A DNA stretch of 64,000 bases from Thermotoga sp. Mc24 (GCF_000784835.1 NZ_JSFH01000002.1:1-64000), one strand, 5' to 3'; counted from the stretch's first letter, positions 9,540-17,778 are shown. Numbers and translations: made by a program. The notes: a model not told the origin generated them from the letters alone.

Positions 9540-9785
9540 TCAGCTACCCTGTTCCATAGGAGGCAAGGCTCTCCGCTTCGACCCGTGATAGATCGTAGCC
9601 TCTTTTCGGGTTCTGCCGCCAGAGTACGTTCCACGGGCATGAACTCGGACGGTTCCTGTCCCTATCGTGATGCGTTCCACATGCACTTCACGTCCATTCT
9701 CTAACATTCAAGCCGTGGCATAGCTCAGAAAGAAGTTGTACACGAATCTGGTTAGGATAGATTCTGAATTGTAGGTTCGAAGCAT
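9540..9785 (-). pseudogene. IS605/IS1341-type tnpB relic with internal deletions
   Basis: Minus-strand reading gives fragments of a TnpB (OrfB) transposon nuclease. At the 5' side FRIYPNQ (ending at 9778) is the usual N-terminal motif. Immediately after, in a second frame, RFVYNFFLSYA is the next conserved block. From 9707 to the stop at 9540 a third stretch (VHARGTYSGGRTRKEA ... PPMEQGS) is the typical C-terminal tail. The RuvC and zinc-ribbon core, roughly 300 residues, is missing. It is therefore a shrunken relic, 5 bases after the AEC gene stop and upstream of gldA, marking past insertion activity at this edge of the accessory region. Confidence 0.8.
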
Positions 9786-9902
9786 TTTTGTCACGTCCTT
9801 GTAAAAAATGGAGCCTTTTTTGCAAGTCTTAATAAAAATTTTTCTATACTTCGTGAAAAATTTAACAATTAAAGTTGATAATAACGGTAGGAGGTGATAA
9901 TC

Positions 9903-10997
9903 ATGATAACAACCACCATATTTCCAGGTAGATATGTTCAGGGGACAGGTGCTATCAATATTCTAGAAGAAGAACTTTCTCGTTTTGGAGAAAAGGCATT
10001 CGTGGTGATTGATGATTTTGTGGACAAAAACGTGCTAGGGGGAAACTTCTTCAGCTCTTTCACAAAAGTCAGGGTAAACAAACAGACCTTTGGTGGAGAG
10101 TGCTCAGATGAAGAGATAGAGAGACTTTCAGGTCTTGTTGAGGAAGAAACAGACGTGGTGGTGGGTATAGGTGGTGGAAAAACACTCGATACCGCTAAAG
10201 TGGTCGCCTATAAATTGAAAAAGCCTGTTGTGATTGTTCCAACTATTGCTTCTACAGATGCTCCATGCAGCGCCCTTTCCGTGATTTACACACCAAACGG
10301 GGAGTTCAAAAGATACCTGTTTTTGCCAAAGAATCCAGATGTCGTTCTGGTAGACACGGAGATTGTGGCGAAAGCCCCCACGAGATTTCTCGTGGCTGGA
10401 ATGGGAGATGCCCTTGCCACGTGGTTTGAGGCAGAATCTTGTAAACAGAAATACGCTCCAAATATGACGGGAAGACTAGGTTCGATGACAGCCTACGCAC
10501 TCGCAAGACTTTGCTATGAGACACTTCTAGAATACGGTGTACTCGCAAAAAGGTCGGTGGAGGAAAAGTCTGTCACACCTGCCCTTGAAAAAATCGTTGA
10601 GGCAAACACGCTGCTGAGTGGTCTAGGATTCGAAAGTGGAGGACTGGCAGCTGCACATGCTATTCACAACGGTCTCACCGTTCTGGAAAATACCCACAAG
10701 TATTTACACGGGGAAAAAGTGGCCATAGGAGTTCTCGCATCACTGTTTTTGACTGACAAACCCAGAAAGATGATCGAAGAGGTCTACTCTTTCTGTGAAG
10801 AAGTGGGATTACCTACTACTCTGGCAGAGATAGGACTTGATGGTGTTTCGGACGAGGATCTGATGAAAGTGGCTGAGAAAGCCTGTGACAAGAATGAAAC
10901 AATACACAACGAACCCCAACCTTTGACATCAAAAGATGTGTTTTTCGCCCTAAAAGCAGCAGACAGGTACGGAAGGATGAGAAAAAACCTCACTTGA
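9903..10997 (+). CDS. gldA: Glycerol dehydrogenase
   Basis: A 364-residue NAD+-dependent, zinc-containing glycerol dehydrogenase of the iron-alcohol-dehydrogenase/GldA fold, converting glycerol to dihydroxyacetone. The NAD site is GIGGGKTLDTAK near residue 92. Metal ligands known from the T. maritima enzyme (Asp169, His252, His269, recalled) fit GMGDALATWFEA, AHAIHNGL and THKYLHGEK. The ATG at 9903 is preferred over an in-frame GTG at 9894 because that GTG lies inside the AGGAGGTG ribosome site. Transcribed alone, convergent with the minus-strand operon that follows; the two meet within a few bases. Confidence 0.96.
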   Translation: MITTTIFPGRYVQGTGAINILEEELSRFGEKAFVVIDDFVDKNVLGGNFFSSFTKVRVNKQTFGGECSDEEIERLSGLVEEETDVVVGIGGGKTLDTAKVVAYKLKKPVVIVPTIASTDAPCSALSVIYTPNGEFKRYLFLPKNPDVVLVDTEIVAKAPTRFLVAGMGDALATWFEAESCKQKYAPNMTGRLGSMTAYALARLCYETLLEYGVLAKRSVEEKSVTPALEKIVEANTLLSGLGFESGGLAAAHAIHNGLTVLENTHKYLHGEKVAIGVLASLFLTDKPRKMIEEVYSFCEEVGLPTTLAEIGLDGVSDEDLMKVAEKACDKNETIHNEPQPLTSKDVFFALKAADRYGRMRKNLT

Positions 10998-11097
10998 CCT
11001 TTCTTCTTTTTTTAGTCTTGTTGTTGTCTGCTGCAAGAATCAGACGCCTTCTCAGAAGGTTGAGGGAGTCCGCATACTCATCAGCGAATCTGTCCAT
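10990..11097 (-). CDS. Possible small basic protein or gene remnant (35 aa)
   Basis: A minus-strand frame, ATG at 11097 to TGA at 10990, encodes 35 residues ending in a Lys/Arg-rich tail (NKTKKRRKVK). It begins 40 bases after the stop of the DUF523 gene and runs 8 bases into the end of gldA. The nearest GGAG is 12 bases upstream and part of a small hairpin, so translation is doubtful. It could be the end of a lost gene. I recognise no family. Confidence 0.25.
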   Translation of the reverse strand: MDRFADEYADSLNLLRRRLILAADNNKTKKRRKVK

Positions 11098-11136
11098 GGA
11101 GTTTATCTACTCCAATTTCTTTGACAAATCCCAGTT

Positions 11137-11586
11137 CTACAAATCACCTGGTATTTCTGTTTCGTCCAGTACCTCCACACCGTTTCTTTCCAGAACGAAA
11201 GCGGTAACTCCCTTTCCCGGAACCAATCTTCCGGAAAAACTTCCATCGTAGACGAATTTTTTTCCACAGGAGGGACTTTTAGATTTCAGAATGGCGAGGT
11301 CTACTTTCAGAAGGCGAGCAACCTTGAGGGTGGTTTCCGCGCCTTTCAAAAAATTCTCAGTTCTGTCGCTTCCAAACTCATCGAGAACTCTTTCCTTCCC
11401 GGTCCATCCGCAGCCTCCATAAATCTCACACCGGGGCCTTGGAGTTGGAAGACCACCAAGTTGCTCGGGACAGACAGGTATCAGATCGTGCCTTTCCAGC
11501 AGCGAAAGAACTCTTTCATCTGCTGCTGAACGTCCGTCGTATCTTGTGGGAAGTCCCAGAAGGCACGCGCTTACCAGGATCTTCAT
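11137..11586 (-). CDS. DUF523 protein, 2-thiouracil desulfurase (TudS)-like
   Basis: 149 residues with the three conserved blocks of the DUF523/TudS family: ILVSACLLG...RYDG at the N-terminus, PVCPEQLGGLPTPRPRCEI near residue 40, and LKSKSPSCG near 100. The three cysteines in these blocks hold a [4Fe-4S] cluster in characterised TudS enzymes, which remove sulfur from 2-thiouracil. Cytoplasmic. Its ATG overlaps the stop of the LysM/M23 peptidase gene (ATGA), so it is the distal gene of the minus-strand operon. A role in thiolated base salvage is inferred from the family only. Confidence 0.85.
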   Translation of the reverse strand: MKILVSACLLGLPTRYDGRSAADERVLSLLERHDLIPVCPEQLGGLPTPRPRCEIYGGCGWTGKERVLDEFGSDRTENFLKGAETTLKVARLLKVDLAILKSKSPSCGKKFVYDGSFSGRLVPGKGVTAFVLERNGVEVLDETEIPGDL

Positions 11587-12407
11587 TCTCCACCGGTTCC
11601 TATGAGTTCTTTTTTCAACACCCAGATCTGGTTTGGCAGGTAATTGATCGGATTCACGGCTTTCTCATTCACTCTAACCTCGAAATGAAGGTGAGGCCCT
11701 GTACTCAAACCGGTGTTTCCAACCCTTCCTATTATCTGACCTTTCTTTACGTACTGACCCTCGTATACATCTATTTGGGAAAGATGCCCGTATATGTGTT
11801 CGTAAGAAGCAGATTTTATTTTTATCATGAGACCGTACCCGCCGTTTTCCCCGGCGAACTCCACCACTCCGCTTTCAGCAGCGAATATGGGTGTACCCTC
11901 AGGTGCCGATATATCAATTCCTGAGTGAAAGGAATATTTCCCGGTTATGGGGTGAATCCTCCAGCCAAAACCGGAGGAAATGACACCATAAACAGGCCAG
12001 ATGAAGAATTTCTCATCGTTGAACGCCTTTCCAATGATACTTTCAGGTATGAACAGCTTCTGTCCCGCATATATGGTGTAAGACTTGAGCTGATTCGCTT
12101 CCTTTATGAAAGTAGCGGTTGTGAAGAACCTTTTTGCAATAGTATCGAGGGTGTCTCCTTTTTTTACTGTGTAGAGGTAGCCAGGCGGCTGAGGAATCAC
12201 GATCTCCTGCCCCACTCTGAGATTGTGAGGGTCGAGTCCGGGATTCCAGTCAAGAAGAAGAGAGGGGGAAATCCCAAAGTTGAGGGATATACTGTAAAGG
12301 GTGTCGTTCTTCTGGACCTTGTAATGAATCAGGAAGTAGGATGAGAATCCGTGTACGAAAAAGACAACAAGAAAAAGCAAAAAGAAGCCTCTCTTCATCC
12401 TCCCCAT
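11583..12407 (-). CDS. Cell-envelope M23 metallopeptidase with two LysM domains
   Basis: 274 residues. An N-terminal hydrophobic segment after MGRMKRG (FFLLFLVVFFVHG) is a signal or anchor sequence. Two LysM repeats follow (YKVQKNDTLYSISLNFGI and YTVKKGDTLDTIAKRFF), then a C-terminal M23 peptidase domain with GWRIHPITG, zinc ligands in HSGIDIS and the final HLHFEV. Predicted to bind peptidoglycan through LysM and cut peptide cross-links, acting outside the inner membrane. All M23 metal ligands appear present, so it should be active rather than an EnvC-type activator. Lies 4 bases after cheB and overlaps the DUF523 gene. Confidence 0.92.
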   Translation of the reverse strand: MGRMKRGFFLLFLVVFFVHGFSSYFLIHYKVQKNDTLYSISLNFGISPSLLLDWNPGLDPHNLRVGQEIVIPQPPGYLYTVKKGDTLDTIAKRFFTTATFIKEANQLKSYTIYAGQKLFIPESIIGKAFNDEKFFIWPVYGVISSGFGWRIHPITGKYSFHSGIDISAPEGTPIFAAESGVVEFAGENGGYGLMIKIKSASYEHIYGHLSQIDVYEGQYVKKGQIIGRVGNTGLSTGPHLHFEVRVNEKAVNPINYLPNQIWVLKKELIGTGGE

Positions 12408-12411
12408 CCTT

Positions 12412-13446
12412 TCATACGAGTTCTATCAGCTTCTCAGGTATTTTATAGGCCGGAAGAACGTAATCAGAGTAACCTTCTTCGATCACCGACTTGGGCATTC
12501 CAAAGACGACACATGTTTCTTTATCTTCGGCTATTACCGTTCCACCGTAAAACTTGACCTTGAATGCTCCCTTGGTGCCATCTTTGCCCATACCCGTGAG
12601 AATTACAGCTATCGTTTTGGATTTGTATATCTCCGCTGCTTTGTCCAGGGTGAAATCCACCGATGGCCTCACGTTGTTTATTTTATCAGACTTGTCCAGG
12701 AAGAAAAAAACCTTGCCGTTCTGGGCTTTCAAACCAAGATGGAAGTCCCCGGGAGCGATATAAACAAAACCGGGCTTGACCTCTTCTCCGTCTTCGGCCT
12801 CCTTCACTGTGAGTTCAGAGGTGCTGTCCAGCCTCATTGCGAGCGATTTTGTGAAACCAGGAGGCATGTGCTGGACCACCACTATTGGAGCTGGGAAGTT
12901 TTTCGGAAGGTTTGGGATGATCATGTCGAGCGATCTGGGCCCTCCGGTTGAGGAACCTATAACCACGATTTTCCCACTTACAGCTGGTTTGGTTATGGTG
13001 AGCCGTGAAACCTTCGGCTTAAAGAGGAGAGTGCGTGGATCCACGTTCATCGCCTGTCTGATCTTTTCCAGAAGTTCCGGGGCAACTTGTCTGAAAGTGA
13101 GAGAAACCGAACCGTGCGGCTTGGTGATGAAATCCACCGCACCGTTTCTGAGAGCTTCTATTGTGATCGCCGCGCCTTCTTCCGTCAAACTGCTCACCAT
13201 GATGACTCGTGTGGGGACTTTTTTCATGATGAGTTTCAGCGCTTCAATTCCGTTCAGATTCGGCATTTCGATGTCCATGGTTATGACGTCTGGTTTGAGT
13301 TCTACAGCCTTTTCAACGGCTTCCAAACCGTCTTTAGCGAATCCCACTACCTTCATGTCTGGCTGAGAATCTATGATATCTTTGAGTACCATCCTCATGA
13401 ACGCCGAGTCATCTACCACCAGTACTCTTATCACCCTGTCTGTCAT
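12412..13446 (-). CDS. cheB: Chemotaxis protein-glutamate methylesterase/deamidase CheB
   Basis: 344 residues. Receiver domain first (acidic pair VVDDSAF; phosphoacceptor D58 in ITMDIEMP), then a linker, then the methylesterase domain with catalytic Ser in IGSSTGGP near 164, His in VVVQHMPPGF near 190 and Asp in LTGMGKDG near 285. It removes methyl groups from chemoreceptors, resetting adaptation; a chemoreceptor gene lies at 56-58 kb. A GAGGAGGT site precedes the ATG, and the start lies 38 bases inside the kinase gene upstream, so the two are co-transcribed. Confidence 0.97.
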   Translation of the reverse strand: MTDRVIRVLVVDDSAFMRMVLKDIIDSQPDMKVVGFAKDGLEAVEKAVELKPDVITMDIEMPNLNGIEALKLIMKKVPTRVIMVSSLTEEGAAITIEALRNGAVDFITKPHGSVSLTFRQVAPELLEKIRQAMNVDPRTLLFKPKVSRLTITKPAVSGKIVVIGSSTGGPRSLDMIIPNLPKNFPAPIVVVQHMPPGFTKSLAMRLDSTSELTVKEAEDGEEVKPGFVYIAPGDFHLGLKAQNGKVFFFLDKSDKINNVRPSVDFTLDKAAEIYKSKTIAVILTGMGKDGTKGAFKVKFYGGTVIAEDKETCVVFGMPKSVIEEGYSDYVLPAYKIPEKLIELV

Positions 13447-13891
13447 TTCTGTACCTCCTCATGGAAAAAGAGATTACAGGAAAGAATATCAAAACACCAG
13501 AAACGAAGAACTTGGCAAACGAAGGTTCCCAGGAGAAAAGAGCTTTTCCCAGTATCAAAATACCCACAACCACTGAAAAAAGTGAATACCAGAGAACCAC
13601 ACCGGCCGCTATATCTTTCACGAGCTTTACCGATTCACTGTACTCCTTGAAGAAAAGATCGAGAAATTTTTCCACCACCGTGTTGAGAAGCTCCGCTCCA
13701 ATGACAGAGAATATGGCAAAGTATATCCACAAAAGATCATTCGCACTCAACGGCAAAAAGAGAGAAAAAATAGCCACAACGATCCCTATGAAGAAATGTA
13801 TTTTGAGATTTCTTTCCAGTTTTAAGGCATTTTCTATTCCTTCAAAGGCGTTTTTGAAGGATTTCAAAATATTATTCGAATCCCGCTGCAA
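13409..13891 (-). CDS. dgkA: Diacylglycerol/undecaprenol kinase (DgkA family)
   Basis: 160 residues, integral membrane. A short amphipathic N-terminus (NAFEGIENALKLERNLKIHF) is followed by three membrane helices. The family signature AELLNTVVEKFLDL and the KDIAAGVVL segment (metal-ATP site) are intact. In Gram-positive-type bacteria such enzymes phosphorylate undecaprenol for cell-wall lipid carrier recycling. Start is uncertain: a TTG at 13891 gives the full frame but lies inside the upstream gene's end with no clear ribosome site, and a TTG a few codons later is possible. The C-terminus, after RYRNDRQ, overlaps the cheB start. Confidence 0.9.
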   Translation of the reverse strand: MQRDSNNILKSFKNAFEGIENALKLERNLKIHFFIGIVVAIFSLFLPLSANDLLWIYFAIFSVIGAELLNTVVEKFLDLFFKEYSESVKLVKDIAAGVVLWYSLFSVVVGILILGKALFSWEPSFAKFFVSGVLIFFPVISFSMRRYRNDRQGDKSTGGR

Positions 13892-14474
13892 GCCTCTTCC
13901 ACACCCTCTCTGTTTTTATCTTGAACTGTTTTTCGAACATGTTGTAGCCGAACTCCAAAGCCTTCAGGTTTATGTCCCACAGAGGCCTCCTCACGTGATC
14001 TTTCAGTGCTCTTTTCAAAGAATCGAGCTTCACTATGTTACAAACTTTGGCAAGTACCCCCACCATTATGACGTTAGAAACCATAGCCGTCTTGAATTCT
14101 GAAATGGCCCTTTCTGTAGCGGGTACAAACAGAATCTTTCGGGTTATTCTCTTTACGAAGTCAGGAACGTTCTTCACAAAAGTTTGATCGAGAATGACCA
14201 CACCGTTTACTTTCACCGACTTGTAAAGCTCGTCCATCGCTTTCTGATGAAGAATACACACAATGTCGAAATATTCACTCTCTGGATAGTCTATCGGTGA
14301 GTCGTCGTAAAGCACGTCGCAGTAACTGACATCTCCTCTCACCTGAGCGCTGTAAGACTGCGTTTGGACAACCCATTTACCTTCATAAACGAGAGCCTTC
14401 GCGAGTATCAAACCCGCCAGTATGTTTCCCTGTCCGCTGATACCCGCTATTCGTATGGAAACAGGCTCTGTCAT
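13872..14474 (-). CDS. korC: 2-oxoacid:ferredoxin oxidoreductase, gamma subunit
   Basis: 200 residues of the pyruvate/ketoisovalerate:ferredoxin oxidoreductase gamma domain: IRIAGISGQGNILAGLILAKA at the N-terminus (the GxGGQG-like motif), QSYSAQVRGDVSYCDV near 40, and DQTFVKN. With the beta subunit it belongs to an enzyme oxidatively decarboxylating a 2-oxoacid to acyl-CoA with ferredoxin as acceptor. ATGA overlap with korB. The alpha (pyrimidine-binding) and delta (ferredoxin-type) subunits are not adjacent and are not seen in this window. Confidence 0.9.
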   Translation of the reverse strand: MTEPVSIRIAGISGQGNILAGLILAKALVYEGKWVVQTQSYSAQVRGDVSYCDVLYDDSPIDYPESEYFDIVCILHQKAMDELYKSVKVNGVVILDQTFVKNVPDFVKRITRKILFVPATERAISEFKTAMVSNVIMVGVLAKVCNIVKLDSLKRALKDHVRRPLWDINLKALEFGYNMFEKQFKIKTERVWKRLAAGFE

Positions 14475-15271
14475 TCCATCGCACCTTCTTTTCTGGTCAA
14501 ACGCCTGTAAACAGTCAGAAAGTCTTCTTTTTCTTCCTCACGGAAGATTCCTATCTTTATTTTACCTTCTTCGGGTCGTTCCAGAAAACACGTGTTGTTC
14601 TTGAAGTATTCCATCATCTGATGAGGTTCGGGCATGCCGTTGTACCGTCCAAAGTAGGTGTGACAGTTCGTTAGAACGTCAACAACAGAAATTCCCCGGT
14701 GCTGAAGGGCCTTTTTTAGGACTCTCACCAGGTGATCGTAGTGATAAACGGTACTTCTCGCAACGAAAGTGGCTCCAGCGGAGAGAGCTATCTCCACCGC
14801 GTCGAACGGTTTTTCAAAGGCCCCAAGAGGAGTTGTCGAAGTCTGATAATACTGAGGAGTCGTTGAAGAAACCTGGCCACCTGTCATGCCGTATATCATG
14901 TTGTTGAAAATGACAACGGTTATATCTATGTTCCTCCTACACGCGTGTATGAAATGGTTCCCACCTATCGAGAGAATGTCTCCGTCTCCTCCCATCACAA
15001 CCACTTCGAAATCCGGCTTTGCCAGCTTCACTCCCGTTGCGAAGGCGATTGCCCTTCCATGAAGGGTGTGCAACGTGTTGAAATCGAGGTACCCTGTAGC
15101 CCTCGAGGAACAACCGATTCCAGACACCACAGCCACTTTTTCTTTTGGAAGTGCGAGGTCATCCACGGCTTCCAGGAACGCTTTCAGGACTATTCCGTTC
15201 CCACAACCCGGGCACCAGACGCTCGGCCACCTGCCCGGCCTGAGGTAAGAAATGAGTCTTTCCGTCTTCAC
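14471..15271 (-). CDS. korB: 2-oxoacid:ferredoxin oxidoreductase, beta (TPP-binding) subunit
   Basis: 266 residues. WCPGCGNGIVLKAFLEA near residue 20 carries the Cys pair usual for the beta subunit's [4Fe-4S] site. The TPP/Mg motif is GGDGDILSIGGNHF followed by VVIFNN and YGMTGGQ. Resembles 2-oxoglutarate and isovalerate type beta subunits (KorB/VorB). GTG start overlaps the stop of the dCMP deaminase gene; followed by korC with an ATGA overlap. Substrate preference cannot be decided without the alpha subunit. Confidence 0.9.
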   Translation of the reverse strand: MKTERLISYLRPGRWPSVWCPGCGNGIVLKAFLEAVDDLALPKEKVAVVSGIGCSSRATGYLDFNTLHTLHGRAIAFATGVKLAKPDFEVVVMGGDGDILSIGGNHFIHACRRNIDITVVIFNNMIYGMTGGQVSSTTPQYYQTSTTPLGAFEKPFDAVEIALSAGATFVARSTVYHYDHLVRVLKKALQHRGISVVDVLTNCHTYFGRYNGMPEPHQMMEYFKNNTCFLERPEEGKIKIGIFREEEKEDFLTVYRRLTRKEGAME

Positions 15272-15777
15272 ATCTCATCACCTACAAAGCGAACACTTTC
15301 CACTCCCGTGAACTTGAAGAAGAAATCTGTCAGAGGATCAGGATAATCCTTCTCGTAAACGACTCTCTTTATTCCAGCGTTAACTATGAGTCTTGCACAG
15401 ATTGAACACGGTTTGTGCGTGACATATATGGTAGCACCGTTGACCGCTATACCGAACTTTGCCGCTTGCATCAATGCGTTCTGCTCCGCGTGTAGCGCGT
15501 AGCATATCTCCTGGTGTTCTCCAGAATTTATTTCAAGGTCATCGCGGATACATCCGATTTCGTTGCAGTGGGGAAATTTCGAGGGAGGCTGGTTGTATCC
15601 GGTGGCGAGGATTCTGTGATCTTTCACAATCACAGCTCCCACTTTTCTGTGAACACAGGTCGATCGCTCACTAACCATCCTGGCAATCCTCATGAAGTAG
15701 GAGTCCCAGGATTCTCTACTATCCGGTTTCTTCTCTATTTTCAGATTGTTCAGGTATTCCTCCAGCCTGTCTTTCAC
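15268..15777 (-). CDS. Deoxycytidylate (dCMP) deaminase
   Basis: 169 residues, zinc-dependent: converts dCMP to dUMP for dTMP synthesis. Catalytic HAEQNALMQ and PCSICARL motifs are complete, and a VGAVIVKDHRILATGYNQPP segment and the extra Cys/His insert (PHCNEIGCIRDD) are typical of the ComEB/dCMP deaminase group. The GTG at 15777 (VKDRLEEYL) is chosen, with AAGGGTGAG upstream. The frame stays open to 15873, but that extension runs through a hairpin and two promoter-like boxes, so it is not credible as protein. First gene of the minus-strand operon leading to korBC, dgkA and cheB. Confidence 0.92.
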   Translation of the reverse strand: MKDRLEEYLNNLKIEKKPDSRESWDSYFMRIARMVSERSTCVHRKVGAVIVKDHRILATGYNQPPSKFPHCNEIGCIRDDLEINSGEHQEICYALHAEQNALMQAAKFGIAVNGATIYVTHKPCSICARLIVNAGIKRVVYEKDYPDPLTDFFFKFTGVESVRFVGDEM

Positions 15778-15804
15778 AAACTCACCCTTATGAGATTGTA
15801 TCAC

Positions 15805-15848
15805 AAACAAAAGCGAGGGCTTTACGTGCCCTCGCCTTCTGTAGTATA
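15805..15848 (-). promoter_or_regulatory. Promoter-like -10 box followed at once by a terminator-like hairpin (dCMP deaminase leader)
   Basis: On the minus strand TATACT (15848-15843) is a possible -10 box. A perfect 8-bp stem, GCGAGGGC with GCCCTCGC (15835-15828 and 15820-15813), starts about 8 bases later and is followed by TTTTGTTTG. A second -10-like box, TACAAT, lies just beyond it, near 15800. The hairpin could be an attenuator for the dCMP deaminase operon, or simply an insulating terminator with the real promoter downstream. Confidence 0.55.
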
Positions 15849-15882
15849 ATTTCAATCCCAGACGTCGTTTCAAGGGAGGCCG

Positions 15883-15909
15883 AAAAAAGGGGAGGAGGTT
15901 TCTCCTCCC
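15883..15909 (-). terminator. Terminator after glnB
   Basis: Minus-strand stem GGGAGGAG/CTCCTCCC (8 bp, 4-base loop) followed by TTTTTT, starting 12 bases after the glnB stop. It ends the amt-glnB transcript. Confidence 0.9.
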
Positions 15910-15920
15910 GAAAGGAAACC

Positions 15921-16262
15921 TTATCCTATGGCCTCCCGTCCTCTTTCTCCCGTTCTGATCCTAATGCAATCCAGCAGATCCAGCACAAAAATTTTCCCAT
16001 CTCCTATGTTTCCTGTCCTTGCTCCTTTTTGAATCGCCTCGATAGTTGGTTCAACGAATTCTTCATTGACCGCTATGAGAAGCATCACCTTTTTGAGAAG
16101 ATTCACCTCTTCTACTTCACCTCGATACGTTTCTGTGTATCCCTTCTGTTGACCACATCCAAGAACGTTCATGACAGTCATCTTGTAAATCTGAGCATCG
16201 AAAAGTGCCTTTTTCACATCCGGTAACTTGTGGGGTTGTATAACAGCTATGATCAGTTTCAT
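15921..16262 (-). CDS. glnB: Nitrogen regulatory protein PII
   Basis: 113 residues from the ATG at 16262, where GGAGGTGAC gives a clear ribosome site (a longer frame to 16298 is not needed). Begins [13 protein letters not shown]. The T-loop carries [10 protein letters not shown], with a Tyr near position 51 that is the usual modification site. The B/C loop and C-terminal signature are [21 protein letters not shown] senses ATP/ADP and 2-oxoglutarate and controls ammonium transport and assimilation. Lies 13 bases after amt, the standard amt-glnB pairing, so it probably gates that channel. Confidence 0.96.
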   Translation of the reverse strand: MKLIIAVIQPHKLPDVKKALFDAQIYKMTVMNVLGCGQQKGYTETYRGEVEEVNLLKKVMLLIAVNEEFVEPTIEAIQKGARTGNIGDGKIFVLDLLDCIRIRTGERGREAIG

Positions 16263-16275
16263 ACTGTCACCTCCT

Positions 16276-17583
16276 TCATCTTGTGGTGAAGATTTCAAAA
16301 TCAGCGTATCCTTCCATGCCGTGCTCCTCTATATCCAGCCCCTTCAACTCTATGTCTCTGTCCACCCTCAAACCAATTGTCTTTTTGATGAACCAGAAAA
16401 CAAGGAAACTGGTCACTACTGTCCAGGCAAACACACTGACCACCCCCAGAAACTGAACTCCAAGTTGATGCACTCCTCCTCCGAAGAAGAGTCCGTTCAC
16501 ATCCCCCATCCCGCTTGCAAGAGCGTACTTGCTCTCCGCAAAGAGCCCCACGGCGAGAGTCCCCCAAGCACCGTTGACACCGTGAACGGATATGGCCCCA
16601 ACGGGATCGTCGATTTTCAAAACTTTGTCGAAGAACTCAACCGCAAACACTACGAGCACCCCTCCGATCGCTCCTATGATCAAAGAACTCACAGGAGACA
16701 CCACAGCACACGGTGCGGTGATGGCAACAAGGCCAGCAAGAGCACCGTTCATCGTCATACTCGCATCCGGCTTTCCATATTTTGCCCATACGGTGAACAT
16801 CGCGGCAAGTGCTCCAGTGGCGGCAGCGAGGTTGGTGTTCAATATGATCATCCCTATCGCACCGTTCGTTCCGGCAAGGGTACTCCCTCCATTGAACCCG
16901 AACCATCCAAACCAGAGGATGAAGGTTCCGAGAGCAGCAAGAGGAATGTTGTGCCCTGGAATAGGCATGGGATTCCCCTGACTGTCGTACTTTCCAAACC
17001 TGGGCCCAAGAAGAGCCGCACCTATCATGGCAGCCCATCCACCAACAGAATGAACAACTGTGGAACCTGCAAAATCGATAAAACCTTTCTGTGCAAGCCA
17101 TCCTCCTCCCCAGATCCACCTTCCAACAACCGAATAGATGATTCCTGTTATGAAACCTGTGTAAGCGAGGTACGCGGAAAACTTAGTGCGCTCTGCCATC
17201 GCTCCGGACACAATCGTCGCGGCCGTACCTGCGAAAGCCATCTGAAACATCCACATGGCAAAATCCCAGAGACCTTCTTTTGTGGAGGGATCAAAGGTGA
17301 GAGGATGTTTCCCGAACATAATCCAGTAACCGAAGATGAAGAAGACCACAGATCCGATCGCAAAATCCATGAGGTTTTTCATGAGCACATTCACCGTGTT
17401 CTTTGCGCGGGTGAAACCGGACTCTACCATGGCAAAACCCGCCTGCATGAAGAAGACCAGCGCTGCGGAAATGAGGATCCAGACCATGTCGAGTGACCAG
17501 CCGACATCTGTGACACCGTTCTGGGCGAAACCCACAGAAAGAAAAGCAAGAACTAGCAACAAGGAAAAAACTCTCTTTCGCAT
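16276..17583 (-). CDS. amt: Ammonium transporter Amt
   Basis: 435 residues with a cleavable signal-like N-terminus ([20 protein letters not shown]) and about eleven membrane helices. Family landmarks are visible: [30 protein letters not shown], read in parts, [18 protein letters not shown] as the conserved Amt signature (here [17 protein letters not shown]), and [12 protein letters not shown] with a pore histidine. The cytosolic tail after the last helix ([18 protein letters not shown]) is where PII docks. Strong AAGGAGGTG ribosome site. Transcribed first in an amt-glnB operon, with a 306-bp leader/promoter region upstream. Confidence 0.96.
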   Translation of the reverse strand: MRKRVFSLLLVLAFLSVGFAQNGVTDVGWSLDMVWILISAALVFFMQAGFAMVESGFTRAKNTVNVLMKNLMDFAIGSVVFFIFGYWIMFGKHPLTFDPSTKEGLWDFAMWMFQMAFAGTAATIVSGAMAERTKFSAYLAYTGFITGIIYSVVGRWIWGGGWLAQKGFIDFAGSTVVHSVGGWAAMIGAALLGPRFGKYDSQGNPMPIPGHNIPLAALGTFILWFGWFGFNGGSTLAGTNGAIGMIILNTNLAAATGALAAMFTVWAKYGKPDASMTMNGALAGLVAITAPCAVVSPVSSLIIGAIGGVLVVFAVEFFDKVLKIDDPVGAISVHGVNGAWGTLAVGLFAESKYALASGMGDVNGLFFGGGVHQLGVQFLGVVSVFAWTVVTSFLVFWFIKKTIGLRVDRDIELKGLDIEEHGMEGYADFEIFTTR

Positions 17584-17668
17584 AAAAACACCTCCTTTTG
17601 GTAAATATGTTTGTTGACTCTTTTAAGATTAATTCTCTATCAATATGATACAAATAAACAATATTCTT

Positions 17669-17724
17669 GAAAAACAAAAAACAAACACCATGGGGTTCGT
17701 TTTCTTGAGGGTACAAACCCCATG
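17669..17724 (-). promoter_or_regulatory. Hairpin with T-rich tail in the amt leader
   Basis: A perfect 9-bp stem, CATGGGGTT/AACCCCATG (17724-17716 and 17697-17689), with an 18-base loop, is followed on the minus strand by GTGTTTGTTTTTTGTTTTTC. It lies 105-140 bases upstream of the amt start. If amt transcription starts further upstream this is an intrinsic-terminator-like attenuator; if amt starts downstream it has no obvious purpose, as nothing upstream reads this way except antisense to tdk. Confidence 0.5.
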
Positions 17725-17778
17725 TTGGATTGGATATTTATTACTAATTTCCGGGAATAAATTTCTGGAGGATTTTAT

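Noticed and set aside
9781-9840. Terminator-like AAAAAATGGAGCCTTTTTT before gldA
   Set aside because: Mostly A/T pairs with a two-pair GC core; too weak to call a terminator.
15778-15873. N-terminal extension of dCMP deaminase
   Set aside because: The extension runs through a terminator-like hairpin and promoter boxes, and the GTG at 15777 has its own ribosome site.
16228-17496. A 422-codon plus-strand frame opposite amt
   Set aside because: Antisense shadow; Amt on the minus strand has signal sequence, helices and family motifs.
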